A stretch of DNA of 64,000 nt from Anniella stebbinsi (Eukaryota; Chordata; Lepidosauria; Squamata; Anniellidae). The notes beneath the pieces are model-generated. The model made no database searches. It saw nothing but the letters and a program-made list of their open reading frames with translations, and had not been told where the DNA came from. The position numbers and the translations under genes are program-made. This document shows, in pieces, positions 21,471-31,337 of the stretch (position 1 is its first letter; every line of letters starts with the position of its first letter). The stretch covers positions 16,857,001 through 16,921,000 of the forward strand of contig JARDYH010000002.1 of NCBI GenBank assembly GCA_029215795.1. Direction: 5' to 3'.

Positions 21471-22492
21471 GTGCCTCCATTTTGCCTTTTGGGGGAAACT
21501 TCACAGAAGTTTCATGAGACAGATTGGAACTTTATGTTTTCAAAAATGGAGGTCAGACCTTGCTTCTGCATTCCAGGATCTTAGGTGTAACCTGACACCT
21601 ACAGTACTTTGCAGAGAAGAAAAGACATCAGCCATAAATACCTTGCGAATTCCATACGTATGTATGGATTTTGTTTAATCCATTCTATGGGCTTTTCTTA
21701 GTGCTACATAGTAGAGGCTGAAGAGAGATCAGATGTATAAAATATTGAGTGTGTGTTTTTAAAAGGGCGTATATATTAGCATATTTTCCATGACCTTCAT
21801 TACTTGCTTAAGACTAAATTTCTGTACAATTCTGGAAAGGATAGTGGGGGAAGAAAATAATCCACGCGTCTGTGGAATTGTGTGATTTGGAAGACACCAA
21901 TCCACTGCTGAACCTGCAGGTCGAATTTATAGAAATCCAATCTCATTTGAATCCGTTCCAGATTTCTCTGAGGTCCCTAGCCATCACCAAAAAGGCCCTG
22001 TGTCTTGTGCCCACTCCAATCTCTTGACCCCCCCCCACACACACAAGTGTTTATCTGGGCTGTAAATATTGGCAACTGTATTCACATAGCAGCTATTCTA
22101 TAGTAGGTAGCTACAGCCTGATCAATTGCGCGATTGAACATTCTGTGAAATATTCTAAAGTTCATTCGAGTGGAGGTGGCTTTCTTCTCCGTCTTCTCTT
22201 TTTTTAAAAGGAAAGCATTGTAGAAGCCAGGGCTGAGAAGAGCCTTAGGAAACATGTAAACATGTGTGTACAGGAAGGAGGGCAGTGATCTTTATTGTGA
22301 TGTCAGGAGTGCAGTATGCACAGACAAATTTCCCTAGTTCCCTAGTTGAAGATATCCTGTCTAGGTTTCGGGATCAGAAAGGACTGGTATTGCAAATCAA
22401 CCCATCTGAAAAATGACCCAGTTAGATCCTTGTGCTTTGACACAAAAATGCATACACCTGCTTTCCCCTTCATTGCACACAATGGCTGAATT
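21471..22492. other. Anonymous, with one weak repeat
   Basis: 21895-21975 (aggtcgaatttatagaaatc, ttccagatttctctg) resembles part of 23755-24172. The remainder is unassigned. Confidence 0.3.
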
Positions 22493-22714
22493 CAGATGAC
22501 ACAATAGGCAACTGGGGGGGGGGGGGACGACAATCGTTAGTTGTATTGACTATCGTGTCGTCCGAATGCTGCCATAGTCAACTCAGCGCTGATTCTAATC
22601 CACACCACGGTTGATTATTTATTACCATGTTGTGTGGGGAGTACCCCCTAGATGAACAACTGTAAAGTTGATTATTACCCCACCATTGACTATCGTGTCG
22701 TCCGAATTCAGCCA
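22493..22714 (-). mobile_element. MITE C (same family as B, opposite orientation)
   Basis: TGGCTGAATTCAGATGACAC at the left and GTCGTCCGAATTCAGCCA at the right. The interior is nearly identical to the reverse complement of MITE B (gttgttcatctagggggtac and catggtaataaataat blocks), which suggests recent mobility. Confidence 0.8.
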
Positions 22715-23024
22715 TTGGCTATGAGACTTCATAGGTACTTCAGAAGTTTCCAGGCGGGACTTTTATCCTTCAGTCATCCTGCCTCAAACATGGACTTTTA
22801 TTTGGGGGCATCCAGACGATATGTTCCATTTGAAACCCTCCTGTGTTTCTCCAACCCTTCTTTTCCTTACATTTTGCACACACACACACACAGAGACAAA
22901 ATGCATCCCCCAAAAAACAAAAAGAGGGCTGCAGATTTGAATAATCTTTGCATAAGCTAATTTATATGTATAGATGCTGATTGAAAAAGAATTATTAGTA
23001 CTATCATGTAAACCAAAACATAAG

Positions 23025-23100
23025 AAGAGGCATCCTGGATCTGATGAAAGGTCCATCTCATCCAGCATTTTGCTCACACAGTGGCCAATCAGCTGCCTAT
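23025..23100 (-). mobile_element. CR1-clade LINE 3' UTR, short copy
   Basis: aagaagaggcatcctggatc, tccatctcatccagcattt, cagtggccaatcagctgcc: the terminal ~75 bp of the family at 2909 and 52891. Confidence 0.65.
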
Positions 23101-23189
23101 GGGAAAATAGAAATACAATACATCTCACCTTAGTGAGGAAGATATGACCATGTCACCTCTGTACTTTGCTCAATCTGCTGTCCAAAGCC

Positions 23190-23550
23190 CAACTCTTCCT
23201 TTCAGTGTCATCACACGGGGAAAATCGCATTTCCTCACCGTTGCTTCTCTGACCGCGCGTTTGTCCCTCATTACTTCCTCTTTTGAAAGAGGAAGTAAAC
23301 AACCTGCACATGGCCCATTCAGTGGGCTGTTTTGATCACGCTGCTTCTCCTGCACACAGCAGGAGATAGCGACAACTTCCGTCTTTAAAATAAGTTGGAC
23401 TTACTAGGGTGTTTTTTGTGGCGCAAAGAAGGCAAGAAGGGGTGGGAGGTGCGCAGGATGCAGACGACATTGTCAGAGGGACCCATGAAAATCCATGAGT
23501 GCCCAGTAACGAGCATGCAATAAAACGCTTGTCTGATGGAGCTCTTTATT
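23190..23550 (+). mobile_element. Relic of an unnamed DNA-transposon-like repeat
   Basis: ggcccattcagtgggctgtt, cctgcacacagcaggaga and atgagtgcccagtaacgagc match 54180-54510 (reverse) and 14640-15110. Ends unresolved. Confidence 0.5.
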
Positions 23551-23754
23551 TTTAAGGCAGACTTGGACTCTGTCCTCTGACAGCTCTTCAAATAGAGGGT
23601 TTCAAGGAGTAGGTTAATACATATCCTTTTTTAAAAAAAGGAAAATAACAGAAAAGACTGTTCCTACTAAAGAATCTTTATCTTAGGAGACAAAAAGCAA
23701 TGGTAAAAGTAAAGGGGGAGACACACACACACTGACAAATGCACATTTTCATGC

Positions 23755-24172
23755 TTTAGCCAATGGGGAAATACACATTTTCGGCTGTTTTTTTTTTAAT
23801 TTTGTGTATCTGTTTTATTTCTAAATTTGTGCAACATTCCCAAAGATCAGAAAAACAGTCCGCAAATACATGGAATCTGACCAACAGGGGGAAAAGATGG
23901 TCTACTCTGGAATCTGTAGGTCGGATCCATAAAAATCCAAACTCATTTGGTTCCATTGCAGATTTCTCCCTAGAAAACAACAACAATAAAAACCATTTGG
24001 TAAAAAGAAAGAAGATGTGCGGCAGCCCCTGCCAGTGGTGATCTCTACCTGTGAGAAACTGTCTCTTCCCCCTGGAGAAATTCAGTGAAATTGTCCTCCC
24101 GCACCCACCCACACTATTTCTCTGCCCAAAAATGGGTGGAGACTTTCAAAAGACCATTTGTGCACAGCTCTA
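23755..24172 (-). mobile_element. hAT-like MITE relic (TAGAGCTGTGCAC end at right)
   Basis: Read on the minus strand it starts TAGAGCTGTGCACAAATGG at 24172 and repeats the aatttctccaggggg block of 215-345. The opposite end is not resolved. Confidence 0.45.
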
Positions 24173-24207
24173 GTTCTAATAAAGGACTTGCCTGACTGTG
24201 GATTTTT

Positions 24208-24285
24208 GGAATTTACCTCAATCAATCAATCAATCAATCAACCAACTTTATTGCGGCCAACAGGCCAGAAAAGGAATTTACCTCA
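24208..24285 (-). mobile_element. 52-bp 5'-truncated retroposon with 13-bp TSD
   Basis: The insert (24221-24272) reads on the minus strand as a short LINE-like 3' end, ggccgcaataaagttgg, followed by (TTGA)n. It is flanked by a perfect 13-bp duplication, ggaatttacctca (24208-24220 and 24273-24285). A 3' tail repeat plus a long TSD is the hallmark of target-primed reverse transcription. The source family was not identified. Confidence 0.85.
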
Positions 24286-25204
24286 GCAGGTATTTATAAA
24301 AATGTGCACTCTGCCTCAAACATAATGCATACAGAAAAATTGGACCTTGGAGAAAAGAATGAAACATATGACAGATGGGTGTTGTTGTTTTTAAAGCATT
24401 TATCAAGAGGATTTTTTAAAAAAATCTCTCCTTCAAAAACAAAATAAAAAACCCAACCAAAAACCAACAAGATTTTCTGGCTTTCTTAGCAGCTGAAATC
24501 ATTTTTGGAGCCTGCGATGAGAGGTTTCAGTTCTTCATTTCCTCCTCTCAGGAGCCAAGCCATCCATTTTGAGACCAGCCATGGCGCATATTGTCCTTTG
24601 TACTTGCAAGAATAGACGGGTTAACCAGATAAAACACGATGTCAGCCCCTTTGTGAGGATGAAGTCCTGCGTGAGGGGAGGGCTGGACTTTGCAACTCAA
24701 AGGGCTGCATTCCAAGGTTTGAACCAGAGTCATCGGGACTGAGCAGGCTACACTTTCTGCGCTTTGGGCCTGATCATCCCAATCCAGAATTCAATGCACT
24801 GCGCATGAACTGGACACAATTATTATTATTAATAATAATATTATTTCTCTGTCTTGCTCATGGCGGGGTTTTTTTTAGCAGTCGTTTATCAGTTTTGTGT
24901 ATCTGAAAAAAAATCACCTTGTTTAATTGTAACACGCATGTCGGACGTGTAGTAATTGTTTAGCTTATCAGCTTTTAGGTATTTGTAAAAATTTGCCTTG
25001 TGTAATTGGGGCATCACGCAATGCAATGACGGTTTTGTGCTATTTAGCATTGGTTTGTTTTGGTGGTATTCAACTGTTGCCCTCTCTGGCTTGTGGTTTT
25101 TCTTGATGGACATGACAGGCTTTGCCAAGTCATGATGTCTTTTACAGATTCAGGAAATTTCCTGACAATTGAGCATGCTTTAATTGTGACTGCTTTCTGG
25201 ATGT
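24286..25204. other. Anonymous sequence
   Basis: Includes mixed ATT/AAT repeats (24820-24845) that may mark a worn retroposon tail. No gene evidence. Confidence 0.35.
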
Positions 25205-25352
25205 TATTATCTGAGGCAGTAAGCCTCTGTGCACCAGTTGCTGTTGCACCATGTCCTGCTTTGTTGGTCCCTGGTTGACAGCTGGTTGGTCACTGTGTGA
25301 ACAGAGTGCTGGACTAGATGGTCTGATCCAGCATGGCACTTCTTATGTTCTT
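25205..25352 (+). mobile_element. CR1-clade LINE 3' UTR
   Basis: ctgaggcagtaagcctctgt, ttgacagctggttggtcac, gctggactagatggtctga and a terminal ttatgttctta. Same family as 52891-53076. Confidence 0.75.
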
Positions 25353-25450
25353 ATTATAGTTATTTGCATCCCACCTTTTCCCCAATACTGCGCCTCTAGG
25401 TGGTCACTGCAAGCAGAGGCTCCAGAAGTACACCAAACTTTTTCCATCCC

Positions 25451-25622
25451 TAGAGTGAGCAGATACAGAAGAGGGCAGGGCTCCTGCAGCTTTAACTGTT
25501 GTGATGAAGAGGGAATTTCACCAGGTGCTGCATGCATACAAACGACACCTGCTGAAATCCCCTTTTCTAGACAACTCTTAAAGATACAGGAGCCCTGCCC
25601 TCCTTTCCATATGGTCACCCTA
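25451..25622 (+). mobile_element. Single-unit MITE (TAGAGTGAGCAG to GGTCACCCTA)
   Basis: A 172-bp element with ~70-bp inverted arms, subfamily B (tgctgcatgcatac core). It corresponds to one unit of the 320-bp composite elements and shows that the unit also exists alone. No 8-bp TSD visible. Confidence 0.75.
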
Positions 25623-26229
25623 GACACTGCTTCAGGGTCACTCTATAGAGAATTCAAATGGCCAGCCGCAATGGAGTCCTTTCAGCATCACTAGACCACC
25701 CTGTTGCCGTCCCACCCTATTGCTGCCCTTGCTGCTCCTGCTACCCACCAGGCTCCCCAGTCAGCTTAACGTGGCCCAGCCCAGTGATGGGGGAGGCGGG
25801 AGAGAGAGAGAGAGAGGATGGGTCTGAGATGGAGAGGAAAAATAGGCCCAATGACAGGGGGAGGAGAGGGAATGATCAGGGGCAGCAATGTAGAGTGCAA
25901 CAATGGGGGCAGCAGCCAGAGCCCCCTCAAACCTGCACATCATGCAGCTACTGAAGTCTGAAGAGCAGGTTTGGCCTGGCTGACCAAGTCCGGTCGCTTG
26001 GCATCCCTGTTAGCAATAGCTATAGTGCTGTGGACCTCTTTATTCCTCTGCTCACCCCACATCACCGTCCCTTTCTTAATCCCTATTCACTGTCCCTTCT
26101 CATTACCTACCACTGAACATCAAACAGTTCTAGAAGATGTATTGGATTGGTGCTTTGCCATCAGTGTCCATGGCACTTTAGAAAGTAACAGATGCAAAAA
26201 CAAAACAAAAGGCCTGACTCAAAGCTTGC
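25623..26229. other. Anonymous sequence
   Basis: A purine-rich GAGAGA tract is at 25799-25816. No repeat family or gene recognised. Confidence 0.35.
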
Positions 26230-26237
26230 ATATACTT

Positions 26238-26556
26238 AGCCTGACCATCTGAAAAGGAGGACAGGGCTCATGTAACTTTAACAGTGGTAGAGAAAAGGGA
26301 ATTTCAGCCAGTGTCATTTGTATGCAATTTGTTCCTGGTGAAATTCCCTCTTCATCACAACAGTTAAAGTTGCAGGAGCCCTGCCTTCTTTTGTATATGG
26401 TCACTCTAGTATAGCGCCTGCAACTCTAACTGTTGTGATGAAGAGGGAATTTCACCAGGAACTAATTGCATACAAATGACACTGGCTGAAATTCCCTTTT
26501 CTCTACAACTGTTAAAGTTACAGGAGCCCTGTCCTCCTTTTCATATGGTCAGCCTA
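26238..26556 (+). mobile_element. Foldback composite MITE, copy 5, with 8-bp TSD
   Basis: About 319 bp, AGCCTGACCATC to TGGTCAGCCTA. Flanks are atatactt at 26230-26237 and 26557-26564. The first base of the element appears lost. Subfamily A interior (aactaattgcatac). Confidence 0.85.
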
Positions 26557-26849
26557 ATATACTTTAACTCTTGAAAAGTACTCAGCATATGGTCAGAGAT
26601 ACCCCAATCCTTATTATTCTTGATTCCCACATCCATGGTTATGTTCTAGCATTGAAAACTATTCTGGGTCTATATGTTCCTGAGTTCTGGCTCAAACTAA
26701 GCCATGCTCTAATACAAGCAGAGCTGTTGCCTCCGGGAAGTTTCAATGAACCAAAATAAACATAATTTAATCAAGAAGATTCAGTCACAATAAATGAGTG
26801 AGACAGTGGTGGGGTAATAATGGTGAGGTAATAATGGTGGGATAATCAT

Positions 26850-28901
26850 TAGGGGTGTGCACGGACCCCCCGGATCGGATCGGGACCCGGATCGGGACCT
26901 CCAATTTTGTCCCGGACCGGTTCGGACAAAATCGGAGGCCCCCCGGACCGGATCGAGTCCGATCCCGACCCAAAAATCGTACATTTTTGGATCGGCCGCC
27001 ATTTTTTTCCCCATAGACTTGCATTGCAATGCAAGTCTATGAGGAAAAAATGGCGGCGGGTGGGTAAGGGGGGGCCTAACTCCCTCCCCCCCCCGGGGCC
27101 GTCCGCTGTGGACGGCCCCGGCAGGTAAACCCCCTCCCCCGCGCTCCCTACCCCCCCTGGGGCCGCCTGCTTCCATCCGCTGGCGCCCGCGGGCGCCAGC
27201 GGATAGAAGCGGACGGCTCCGGGGGGGGGTAAGCCCCCTTCCCCGCCACTTACCTTCTCGGCACGTCCGGCGCCGGCGGCTACTACCAGCGGGCTCCGCG
27301 GCCTACTCTCAAGTAGCGCGCCGGGTGATGACATCACCCGGCGCGCCACCCTGGAGCAGGCCGCGGAGCCTGCTGGTAGTAGTAGGCGCCGGCGCCGGAC
27401 GGGAGCCGCCGGGCCGGGCAGGTAAGGGCCCCCCTCCCCCCTCCCCCCTCCGCGCGCCCCCTCCTCCCCTCCACGCACCCCCTCCTTACCTTTCCGGCCC
27501 GGCGGCTCCCGTCCGGCGCCGGCGCCTACTACTTCCAGCAGGCTCCGCGGCCTGCTCTAGAGTAGCGCGCCGGGTGATGACATCACCCGGCGCGCCATCC
27601 TAGAGCAGGCCGCGGAGCCTGCTGGGAGTAGTAGGCGCCGGCGCCGGACGGGAGCCGCCGGGCCGGAAAGGTAAGGGCCCCCCTCCCCCCTCCGCGCGCC
27701 CCCTCCTCCCCTCCACGCACCCCCTCCTTACCTTTCCGGCCCGGCGGCTCCCGTCCGGCGCCGGCGCCTACTACTTCCAGCAGGCTCCGCGGCCTGCTCT
27801 AGAGTAGCGCGCCGGGTGATGACATCACCCGGCGCGCCATCCTAGAGCAGGCCGCGGAGCCTGCTGGGAATAGTAGGCGCCGGCGCCGGACGGGAGCCGC
27901 CGGGCCGGAAAGGTAAGGGCCCCCCTCCCCCCTCCGCGCGCCCCCTCCTCCCCTCCACGCACCCCCTCCTTACCTTTCCGGCCCGGCGGCTCCCGTCCGG
28001 CGCCGGCGCCTACTACTTCCAGCAGGCTCCGCGGCCTGCTCTAGAGTAGCGCGCCGGGTGATGACATCACCCGGCGCGCCATCCTAGAGCAGGCCGCGGA
28101 GCCTGCTGGGAATAGTAGGCGCCGGCGCCGGACGGGAGCCGCCGGGCCGGAAAGGTAAGGGCCCCCCTCCCCCCTCCGCGCGCCCCCTCCTCCCCTCCAC
28201 GCACCCCCTCCTTACCTTTCCGGCCCGGCGGCTCCCGTCCGGCGCCGGCGCCTACTACTTCCAGCAGGCTCCGCGGCCTGCTCTAGAGTAGCGCGCCGGG
28301 TGATGACATCACCCGGCGCGCCATCCTAGAGCAGGCCGCGGAGCCTGCTGGGAATAGTAGGCGCCGGCGCCGGACGGGAGCCGCCGGGCCGGAAAGGTAA
28401 GGGCCCCCCTCCCCCCTCCGCGCGCCCCCTCCTCCCCTCCACGCACCCCCTCCTTACCTTCCCGGCCCGGTGGCTCCCGTCCGGCGCCGGCGCCTACTAC
28501 TACCAGCAGGCTCCGCGGCCTGCTCTAGAGTAGCGCGCCGGGTGATGACATCACCCGGCGCGCCACCCTAGAGCAGGCCGCGGAGCCTGCTAGTAGTAGT
28601 AGGCTCCGGCGCCGGACGGGAGCCACCGGGCCGAGAAGGTAAGTGCCCCCCTCCTCCCCCCCCCCCCCGCTGTCCACTTTCATCGGCGGGCGCCCGCTGG
28701 CGCCCGCCAATGGAAGCGGCGGTGGGCGCCAGTGGGCGCCCGCCGATCCGCCGATCCGCCGAACCGGTTCGGAGCTTTTTCGGACCGGTTCGGATTGGAT
28801 CGGCCGATCCAGCTGCGGGATCGGAAATCGGATAATTTATCCGATTTCCCACTGGACCGGACTCGGATCGTGGATCGGGTCCGATCCAGTGCACATCCCT
28901 A
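26850..28901 (+). mobile_element. 2052-bp non-autonomous hAT-like element
   Basis: Left end TAGGGGTGTGCACGGACC and right end GTGCACATCCCTA are inverted repeats, flanked by a perfect 8-bp TSD ataatcat (26842-26849 and 28902-28909). Sub-terminal DNA is packed with GGATCGG/CCGATCC words that pair with each other. A 32-bp palindrome centred at about 27026 (catagacttgcattgcaatg...) precedes the tandem array. The body is extremely CpG-rich. Open frames of up to 209 codons are low-complexity reading of GC repeats, with no transposase motif. Confidence 0.85.
27253..28643 (+). repeat. Six palindromes in tandem, 242-bp period
   Basis: Each palindrome is about 189 bp, starts TTACCTTTCCGGCCCGG and ends with its reverse complement. 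The centre is GTGATGACATCAC (for example 27580). A ~53-bp C-rich spacer follows. Starts at about 27253, 27486, 27728, 27970, 28212 and 28454. Copies 2-5 are nearly identical and exactly 242 bp apart. Copies 1 and 6 are more diverged and share variants with each other (cgccaccct, gtagtagtagg). That pattern fits internal amplification. Confidence 0.9.
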
Positions 28902-29092
28902 ATAATCATCAACTTTACAGTTGTTCATCTAGGGGGTACTCCCCACACAACATGGTAATAAATAATCAACTGTGGTGTGGATTAGGATCAGCGCTGAGTT
29001 GACTATGGCAGCATTTGGACGACACGATAGTCAATACAACTTACAATTGTTCCCCACACCCAGTTGCTTATTGTGTCGTCCGAATTCAGCCA

Positions 29093-29562
29093 GTGTGTGT
29101 GTGTGTGTGTGTAGTTATGGAATTACAGTAAATCAGCACAGATTTCTCTGTAGAGCTACAGGAGCTGAGAAATTAATTGCTCCAGAGACACAAGGTTCTC
29201 ATTCCACCCTTCTGTGTTTGCGGCTTTGGAGCTTTTCTTTTATCTCTTTTAAAAATGGTATGAGGACTTGGATGACTATTGTCATCTACTCCAAGTCTGA
29301 ACGATCCGCTTAGAACACTCCCCCCACCACCATTTCCCCTAGGAATATGAAAAATGTGTCCCGTTATCTAAATGTGAATTTTTCTCTTTTAATCAATGGC
29401 GTCAGGATTTGAGAGTTTTCATGGGTCGTTATGCAGGAAACGAGGGAAAGACTTTCTGCCGACTTTATCAAAGGTGGCCTTTTTGGTCAATTGACTTTAC
29501 ACCTGCCTGTATAATTTTCTGATCCATGTTCTATTTTCTCTTCAGATTTCCCAAGCCATTAT
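29093..29562. other. Anonymous sequence with short (GT)n
   Basis: (GT)n at 29093-29112, then unassigned sequence. Confidence 0.35.
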
Positions 29563-29651
29563 AGTGCAATCCTATACATGTCTACTCAGATGTAAGCCCT
29601 ACTAAGTTCAATGAGACTTATTCCCAGGTAAGTATATATAAGATTGCAGCC
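29563..29651 (+). mobile_element. Complete ~89-bp palindromic MITE
   Basis: Begins gtgcaatcctatacatg and ends tatataagattgcagcc. The arms (ctactcagatgtaag, cttattcccaggtaag) pair around a ctactaagttcaatgagac centre. Other copies: 59748-59836 (complete), 2050, 12008, 15831, 30108, 36208, 63654. Confidence 0.7.
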
Positions 29652-29694
29652 TTAACTGCTTTTTTAAAGTGACATTCTATATACAGTGGCTGGG

Positions 29695-29696
<2 letters not shown>

Positions 29697-29747
<51 letters not shown>
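29697..29747 (+). repeat. (TTAG)n microsatellite
   Basis: About 12 TTAG units. It directly abuts the 3' side of the minus-strand BovB-like fragment, so it may have grown from that element's tail. Confidence 0.95.
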
Positions 29748-30072
29748 TGTGCCTTCAACTTATGGTGACCCTGTAAATCAGTGACCTCCAGTTGCATCTG
29801 TTGTTAACCACCAGATCTCCATATTTTCCTTTATGGAGTCAATCCATCTCTTCTTTGGTCTTCCTCTTTTCCTTCTACCTTCTGGTTTTCCTAGCATTAT
29901 TGTCTTTTCTAATGAGTCATTTCTTCTCATTATAAGTCCAAAGTAGGATAGTCTCAGTTTCAGCATTTTTGCCTCTAGTGAGAGTCCTGACTTAATTTGT
30001 TCTAGAACCCACTTAATTGTCTTTTTCACAGTCCATGATATCCACAAAACTCTCCCCCAACACCACATTTCA
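29748..30072 (-). pseudogene. BovB/RTE-like LINE ORF C-terminal fragment
   Basis: Minus-strand frame 30068-29778 reads LSYFGLIMRRNDSLEKTIM, then a basic stretch GRRKRGRPKKRWIDSIKENM. The FGHIMRR...SLEKxIMLGK...RKRGRPxxRWxDxI pattern is characteristic of the C-terminal end of RTE/BovB ORFs. The following tatggtgaccctgtaaatc resembles the BovB 3' end shared with squamate SINEs. All upstream RT and endonuclease sequence is missing. Confidence 0.7.
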
Positions 30073-30107
30073 GATGAGTTGGTCTTCCTCTTACATTAGT
30101 TCTGACT

Positions 30108-30163
30108 TAAGTCCCATTGATGTAAATGGACTTACTTTAAATATGACTAAAGTCTGGATCCAA
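30108..30163 (+). mobile_element. Short palindromic MITE fragment
   Basis: Contains ttaagtcccattgatgtaaa and ggacttactttaaatatgac from the 29563 family. Confidence 0.45.
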
Positions 30164-30219
30164 CTGAGTATGCAGAAAGTCATCATGCTGGTAGTGCCCT
30201 TGGCACTGCTCATGTCTAA

Positions 30220-30712
30220 GGCCATGTCTACACCAGTCTCAAGGTCATCCCTGTGCATCCATATGACACACAGGGGATCCTGGAGGGCAACCAGGGATGG
30301 GCAGAGACTTTCCCCGGGATAACCGAAACTTTGGTTATCCTGATTTTTCCCGCAGTCTCAGGAAGATCCAGAACTCTGCAGGGGTGTGGACTCCCATCCC
30401 AGCTTCTTCCCGCCTCCTCTGGCTTTCAAAATGGGCACGGAGCTGTTTGGGGGGCTCTGTGCCCTTTGGGGGTGGGGGGCAGGAATTTCACAATCCCTGG
30501 GATGGCAGGGGGTTGTGTGTGTGTTTTTTAAAACTTATCTTTTCCTCCGGATCAATGGCTCCTCTTCAAAAAAAAAATGGCGCCCGTGACGTCCCTCTTC
30601 CCTTCCAGGACGTCACGCAGTTGTATAGAAGCTGGGGGAGGATCGCAGAAGCAGGTTAGTCCGTGATCCTCCCCTGCCCTCCCACTACACCCTTAGGTGT
30701 AGATGAGCTCTA
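30220..30712 (+). mobile_element. ~490-bp MITE (GGCCATGTCTACACC family), copy 1
   Basis: Left GGCCATGTCTACACCAG, right TTAGGTGTAGATGAGC. Interior blocks: tgtgcatccatatgacac, gggatcctggagg, ggataaccgaaac, aaaacttatctt, gacgtcacgcag, ggaggatcgcagaagcagg. A 5-6-bp repeat (tctaag) occurs at both flanks. Other copies: 46161, 50548, 52406 (minus), 59942. Confidence 0.75.
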
Positions 30713-30828
30713 AGTCAGGAACTGCTATACCTGTTAGTTCACTCTTCCCCAATGTAAGTGAAAGTGTTACCTATGTAAGTGGCTGAAAGAATTGCCACAT
30801 CATGGCTGATTGATGCACAGGTGTAGTG

Positions 30829-30896
30829 CAACCTTCTCTAACCTCATCCCCTCTAGATGTTTTGGACTTCAATTCCCATAAGTCCCAGCCAACAGT
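30829..30896 (+). mobile_element. Foldback MITE half (ACTACAACTCCC family)
   Basis: caaccttctctaacctcatc, tctagatgttttggacttca, attcccataagtcccagcc. Confidence 0.5.
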
Positions 30897-31089
30897 AAGG
30901 AATAGGGAAATTATAACATTGCAAAGAAGGGCCTTGGCCAGTGGGAAGAAGAAGGTACATGCTTACATATGGTACAGTCTGACGCCAAGACTGTCATCTT
31001 TTCGGCACTAGAGTTACAACTGTCCTCTACTCCCAGGCATTTAATGGCATATGGTGGAGCACTTATGCCAGCTGTCTTGAACAGGTCTG

Positions 31090-31335
31090 TTATTGAAATG
31101 ATGCACTGAAATTGTTTTTAGCTAATTAATTGTTTTACATCGTGTACCTTTAAATATTTAGACAGTGTTTTATTATAATATTATATTATAATGTTGATAA
31201 TGTTCTAGTTTTGGATGATGATGATGATGATGATGTGAATTTTTGTGAACTACCCAGAGAGTCTCAGCTATTGGGCAAGAAAGAAAGAAAGAAAGAAAGA
31301 AAAAGAAAGAAAGAAAGAAAGAAAGAAAGAAAACA
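31090..31335 (+). mobile_element. L2-type 3' end with (GAT)n and (GAAA)n
   Basis: gaactacccagagagtctca then gctattgggc matches the subfamily 1 L2 terminus. A (GAT)n lies at 31214-31235 and a long (GAAA)n tail at 31277-31331. Confidence 0.65.
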
Positions 31336-31337
31336 TA

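Larger units (their letters stand above)
26802..29092 (-). mobile_element. MITE D, interrupted by the 2-kb hAT-like element
   Basis: The right part (28902-29092) matches MITEs B and C and ends GTCGTCCGAATTCAGCCA. The left part (26802-26849) keeps gtggtggggtaataat with small local duplications and lacks the outer terminus. The two parts are contiguous in B and C, so the insertion split this copy. Confidence 0.75.

Noticed and set aside
20730..22714. CRISPR-like or other regularly spaced repeat array
   Set aside because: The repeats are terminal inverted repeats of eukaryotic MITEs, irregularly spaced and in opposing orientations.
26849..27478. 209-codon minus-strand open frame
   Set aside because: Spans the element end and palindromic GC array; low complexity, no transposase motif.
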